A stretch of DNA of 8,506 nt from Bacillota bacterium (GTDB lineage Bacteria > Bacillota > Clostridia > Clostridiales > Clostridiaceae), in assembly GCA_023399035.1 (NCBI GenBank), contig JAEWQX010000114.1:1-8506 (forward strand), read 5' to 3'. This document shows, in pieces, positions 6,329 to 8,506 of the stretch. A program made the translations under genes and the position numbers. Below the pieces are notes generated by a model. It made no database searches. It was not told the origin of the DNA and saw nothing but the letters and a program-made list of their open reading frames with translations. Position 1 is the first letter of the stretch, and the number at the start of each line of letters is the position of its first letter.

Positions 6329-6415
6329 CTTATCCAGGCAGAGTGCGTATCCAACGGCTTCTTCAACCATCAATGATGCATTGTATATGAGATTATATGT
6401 GCCAACTATGTTCAA
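6303..6415 (-). pseudogene. LysR-type transcriptional regulator, C-terminal relic
   Basis: On the minus strand, from 6415 downward, one frame reads NIVGTYNLIYNASLMVEEAV and continues GYALCLDKLINTTGISS. This closely resembles the distal part of the effector-binding domain of clostridial LysR-family regulators, where LIYNASLMVEEGIGYALC-like sequence is common. The upstream side ends at a stop just beyond 6415. The downstream side loses similarity at about 6303, inside the 3' end of the methyltransferase gene. About 38 codons remain of roughly 290, with no DNA-binding domain, so it is a dead fragment. Its base composition is visibly less AT-rich than the flanking spacer, which is how it was noticed. 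Family recognised from memory; the overlap with the neighbour's stop codon is seen directly. Confidence 0.65.
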
Positions 6416-6452
6416 TTAGCAAAGTTTACTTTGTTTAAATGAATTTATTATT

Positions 6453-6487
6453 AATTAAGGCACATATTATACATATGAGCCTTAATT
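6453..6487 (+). promoter_or_regulatory. Perfect palindrome upstream of the cupin gene
   Basis: aattaaggc (6453-6461) and gccttaatt (6479-6487) form a 9-bp perfect inverted repeat around a 17-nt loop, extendable by weak pairs. Neither strand has a T-run after it, so it does not look like a terminator for the methyltransferase gene. Its position, 49 nt before the cupin ATG, fits an operator or an mRNA structure. The -10/-35 boxes are not clear enough to place. Confidence 0.45.
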
Positions 6488-6535
6488 GATGAAAAATCAA
6501 AATTTAAATAAGGCATAATCAATGGAGGAATATTT

Positions 6536-6877
6536 ATGGAAATAAAAAAGACAGATATGAAGATAGCAGATAAAATGGAGATTAATCCTGTAAGTGTGGA
6601 TAATATAGATGAGCCTAAGAAACTTCTTGGAATGACTCCAAAGTTCAAGACAATGTATTTTAATTTTGACAAAGGAAAAGGACTTCCTGATCATGTTCAT
6701 AATGGATATGCGTCAATATTTGTATATGAAGGAAAGATAAATATAGAATTTGCAGATGGAAATAAATTTGAATTGAACAAAGGTGATTATCTTCCTTTTG
6801 ATGCAAGGGTAAAACATAATGTTATTGCAGAAATACAAAGCAGAGTCCTTGTAACAATTTCTGAATCGTTAGGATAG
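6536..6877 (+). CDS. Small single-domain cupin protein
   Basis: The 113-residue protein starts at an ATG with a strong ggaggaa (6524-6530). It has one cupin beta-barrel. Motif 1 is GLPDHVHNGYASIFVYEG (residues 49-66), with His53 and His55 as metal ligands. Motif 2 is KGDYLPFDARVKHNV (82-96), with His94. The glutamate usually found four residues after the second histidine is replaced by Ala59, leaving a three-histidine site at most. Small cupins of this kind may bind ligands, isomerise sugars, break down quercetin-like compounds or act as sensors; nothing here decides between these. The gene stands alone, 207 nt after the methyltransferase stop, with no clear terminator behind it. Confidence 0.8.
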   Translation: MEIKKTDMKIADKMEINPVSVDNIDEPKKLLGMTPKFKTMYFNFDKGKGLPDHVHNGYASIFVYEGKINIEFADGNKFELNKGDYLPFDARVKHNVIAEIQSRVLVTISESLG

Positions 6878-7012
6878 CATGAATGAATTTTTAAACCAAT
6901 CCTATAAGTACGGTAGATGATGATTTGAAATCATGTTTGAGACAGGAAGCATAAATTATTAATTGAAACCTTCTGAGTGAAAAAATCATATATTTCTGAA
7001 TAAAGTAAATTA
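6878..7012 (+). other. Intergenic region after the cupin gene, little content
   Basis: I see no gene. A short palindrome atgattt-g-aaatcat lies at 6920-6934. There is no hairpin with a T-run, so cupin transcripts may read on towards the ABC-F leader. Confidence 0.4.
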
Positions 7013-7041
7013 TTGACAATTATAATTTTTAGAGTTAGTAT
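7013..7041 (+). promoter_or_regulatory. Promoter of the ABC-F leader transcript
   Basis: TTGACA (7013-7018) is a perfect -35 box. TAGTAT (7036-7041) at 17 nt is a moderate -10; TATATT (7039-7044) overlaps it at a longer spacing. Start of transcription near 7048-7053 would place the short upstream ORF about 30 nt into the transcript and the ABC-F ATG about 545 nt downstream. Confidence 0.6.
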
Positions 7042-7079
7042 ATTATCATATTAATATAAGTATTAGAAAGGAGAACGAA

Positions 7080-7097
7080 ATGAAGATTACAGCTTAA
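7080..7097 (+). CDS. Five-codon leader peptide upstream ORF (MKITA)
   Basis: ATG AAG ATT ACA GCT TAA is preceded by aaaggag (7067-7073) at six bases, a stronger ribosome binding site than those of most full genes in this window. An ORF this short with such a site, right behind a good promoter and ahead of an ABC-F resistance-type gene, fits the leader peptides that sense ribosome-stalling antibiotics (as for erm, and the upstream ORFs of several ARE ABC-F genes). Its last codons, acagctt, take part in competing base pairings downstream. Translation and function are inferred. Confidence 0.45.
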   Translation: MKITA

Positions 7098-7214
7098 TTT
7101 TAATTATTTGTTTTATAGATTAAAGGTGGACCCTTGTTTGCTATGCAAAAATTTAAAAGCTGTATTATTTATTCATTTATGTTCTTAACAAGCTGTTCTT
7201 AAAAATAAGGACAG
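7088..7214 (+). promoter_or_regulatory. Possible attenuator: alternative pairings and hairpin in the ABC-F leader
   Basis: The end of the leader ORF, acagctt (7089-7095), can pair with aagctgt at 7157-7163 (8 bp as tacagctt/aagctgta) or with a second aagctgt at 7190-7196. The second copy overlaps the 5' arm of a 9-bp hairpin, ctgttctta-aaaa-taaggacag (7193-7201 with 7206-7214, one G-T pair), which is followed by the T-rich tctaaatttaatttt. The 7157 copy and the 7190 copy thus compete for the leader segment, and one outcome frees the hairpin. The U-tract is interrupted, so termination strength is uncertain, and the direction of control by a stalled ribosome is not settled by inspection. Confidence 0.35.
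7143..7202 (+). CDS. Possible second small leader ORF (19 codons)
   Basis: ATG at 7143 opens a frame of 19 codons, MQKFKSCIIYSFMFLTSCS, ending in TAA at 7200-7202. A purine-rich aaaggtgg (7123-7130) precedes it but is 12 bases away, which is long. The stop lies inside the hairpin at 7193-7214, so ribosomes here would disrupt that hairpin. The peptide is hydrophobic with a cysteine near each end. It could be chance. Confidence 0.22.
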   Translation: MQKFKSCIIYSFMFLTSCS

Positions 7215-7390
7215 TCTAAATTTAATTTTGATACACAGATTATCTTTGCGTTATAAAAGGATTCTATAAAGTTATTATTTATGGCCATATTTCAGCTGTA
7301 AATCAATGAAGTATAGAGTGACATATGACATAATGCATGCTGTGGTATTAATATGAAATATAATTGACTTTTATTATTTGAGTCACATTT

Positions 7391-7436
7391 AGGGAATTAT
7401 AAATGTTTAATTTGCATTTATAGTTCCCTTTTATTG
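7391..7436 (+). terminator. Strong intrinsic terminator within the ABC-F leader
   Basis: agggaattataaatg (7391-7405) pairs with 7415-7429 over 15 bp (one G-T pair) across a 9-nt loop and is followed by tttattg. It is the best terminator in the right half of the window and lies between the leader promoter and the ABC-F gene. It either ends the leader transcript as part of attenuation, or ends an older unit that once lay here. Between 7215 and 7390 I see no gene. Confidence 0.78.
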
Positions 7437-7495
7437 TGCAGAAACTTCGGACATTCTGAACTAAAAATTACGGTTAAATAGACAAGAAAGGTTGA

Positions 7496-7552
7496 ATAGC
7501 AAGGAGTTAATAGTTAACAGGTAACAGTACTATCAATTCTCAACTATCAACT
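7496..7552 (+). repeat. Dispersed intergenic repeat, copy 2, with inverted half
   Basis: Bases 7496-7528 match 5196-5228 at 29 of 33 positions. Here the unit continues into ctcaactatcaactt (7540-7554 region), whose complement, aagttgatagttgag, resembles the first half (gagttaatagttaac). The copy is therefore an imperfect inverted pair of the same word. It sits between the leader terminator and the ABC-F ribosome binding site and lengthens that leader. Confidence 0.6.
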
Positions 7553-7596
7553 TCGACTGAATGAACGGGATTCACCATATTAAGAGGTGATAATTT

Positions 7597-8506
7597 ATGG
7601 CAGTTTTAATTGAATGTAAAAATATATATATGGAATATGGAGAAGATGTTATTTAAAAAAATATTAATCTGCGCATTAAAGAAGATGAAAGATTAGGAAT
7701 AGTAGGATGTAATGGAACAGGAAAGACAACTCTTGTAAATGTAATATGCGGAAGCTTAGAAGCAACATGCGGCAGTGTGGTATTTTACAGGGATAATCCT
7801 GATATAGGATATATGAAGCAGTCTACACATTACAATGATGAAAACAGCAGTCTAAGCTGTGGAGAAAAGACAAAGAAAGCATTAAATGAAGTATTTTATG
7901 GGAAACATGATATTCTTGTCCTTGATGAGCCTACAAATCATCTTGATTATGATGGAGTAAGCTATATCGTAAATAAGATAAATAATTTTAAGGGAACAGT
8001 TATAATGATATCTCATGACAGGTATTTTTTAGATCAGTGTGCAGAGAGGATTGTAGAAATTGAAAACGGTACTTTACATGAATATGATGGAAATTATTCT
8101 TTTTATAGAAGAGCTAAAAAAGAGGAATATGAAAATACACTGAAGCTGTTTAATGAACAGGAAAAATTAAAGGCAAAGATAAACTGTGAAATTGAGCAGA
8201 CTAAAAACTGGTCTTCAAAGGCCCATAGGGAAGCACGGACAAAAGCTATAGAAAGCGGAAATAAATTTGGCGGAAAAGAATTTAACAGGGCAAAAGCAAA
8301 GAGGATGGATAAACAGATTAAATCTAGAATCAAGCGATTAGAAAAAATTAAAACTGATGGAATAGAAAAGCCTAAAGAAGAAGAAAAGGTGTTTTTTGAA
8401 CTTAAAGAAGGTAGAAAAAAAGGAAATATTGCTTTGTATGGAAGAGAAATTTCAAAGTCATATGAAGATAATATTATTTTTAAAAAATCATCTTTTTATG
8501 TTAATC
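7597..8506 (+). pseudogene. ABC-F ATPase (antibiotic-resistance/ribosome-protection type), nonsense mutation, 3' end off window
   Basis: The ATG at 7597 follows agaggtgat. The frame reads MAVLIECKNIYMEYGEDVI, then TAA (7654-7656) at codon 20, then stays open for 283 codons to the edge. NBD1 motifs in order, counting the stop as residue 20: Walker A GCNGTGKT (37-44), signature LSCGE (86-90, with Cys for the usual Gly), Walker B ILVLDEPTNHLD (106-117), and H-switch SHDRYFLD (139-146). A charged linker about 95 residues long follows (about 171-265), the antibiotic-resistance/interdomain region, and NBD2 begins near 277. The short Walker A-to-signature distance is like Vga/VmlR/Cpl-type proteins that displace lincosamides, pleuromutilins and streptogramins from the ribosome. 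No transmembrane segments. The stop replaces a residue that is usually Phe before KNINL. The next in-frame ATG (7813) lies after Walker A, so a restart would not rescue function. Confidence 0.82.

Noticed and set aside
6451..6700. Two overlapping minus-strand frames at the cupin start
   Set aside because: Both overlap the cupin gene and its strong ribosome binding site; they are hydrophobic low-complexity translations of AT-rich DNA.
7048..7214. Known riboswitch class or T-box in the leader before the ABC-F gene
   Set aside because: I could not find a T-box sequence, nor the conserved cores of purine, SAM, FMN, TPP, lysine or glycine riboswitches; the short ORF with competing hairpins fits better.
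7654..7656. TAA in the ABC-F gene as programmed read-through or recoding
   Set aside because: I see no stimulatory structure, no seleno- or pyrrolysine signal, and UAA is the least likely stop to be recoded; a nonsense mutation or sequencing error is simpler.
8103..8333. 76-codon minus-strand frame with a hydrophobic product
   Set aside because: It is the antisense of the Lys/Glu-rich linker of the ABC-F gene, which makes hydrophobic-looking reverse translations by composition alone.
1..8506. CRISPR array, tRNA or rRNA genes, toxin-antitoxin or other defence operon
   Set aside because: No regularly spaced repeats, cloverleaf sequences or paired small genes with recognisable domains were found.

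Overview
The window looks like chromosomal DNA from a low-GC Firmicute, most probably Clostridium sensu stricto. The reasons are the strongly A+T-rich intergenic DNA, AGGAG-type ribosome binding sites, AGA/ATA-rich codon use, and protein types common in solventogenic and soil clostridia. The genus is inferred from sequence character and remembered families, not from a search.

Left third (1-2483) is a graveyard of broken genes around mobile elements. The last 29 codons of a methyl-accepting chemotaxis protein (minus strand, 38-127) abut a complete IS1182-type element (128-1970). That element has 14-bp perfect terminal inverted repeats, an intact 527-residue DDE transposase, and hairpins at both ends and on both sides of the gene. 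To its right is the 5' part of a subtilisin-like (S8) protease gene (2103 to about 2350), frameshifted and cut off before the catalytic His and Ser. It joins the 5' end of an IS3-family element lying on the opposite strand (2345-2483, orfA remnant).

The middle (2484-6877) carries four intact plus-strand genes, each apparently its own transcription unit: a MATE multidrug/Na+ antiporter (2631-4013), a uracil-DNA-glycosylase-superfamily protein (4375-5127), a class I SAM-dependent methyltransferase of the RsmJ/YpiP type (5516-6328), and a small single-domain cupin (6536-6877). The MATE and glycosylase genes are followed by clear intrinsic terminators. The methyltransferase gene runs at its 3' end into a minus-strand relic of a LysR-type regulator (6303-6415), which appears to have supplied its last codons.

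Right end (6878-8506) is a long leader and then an ABC-F ATPase gene of the antibiotic-resistance/ribosome-protection type. The leader has a good promoter (7013-7041), a five-codon upstream ORF with a strong Shine-Dalgarno, alternative base pairings leading to a hairpin, a second possible small ORF, a strong intrinsic terminator (7391-7436), and a copy of a dispersed repeat also present at 5196-5228. The ABC-F reading frame has an in-frame TAA at codon 20, is otherwise open to the window edge, and keeps all NBD1 motifs, so it looks recently inactivated.

I see no CRISPR array, tRNA, rRNA, prophage or obvious multi-gene defence system. The most distinctive content is the attenuator-like leader of a nonsense-mutated ABC-F gene, and the density of relics (at least five broken genes in 8.5 kb), which marks a recombination-prone chromosomal region. 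I did not find a convincing new multi-gene system.
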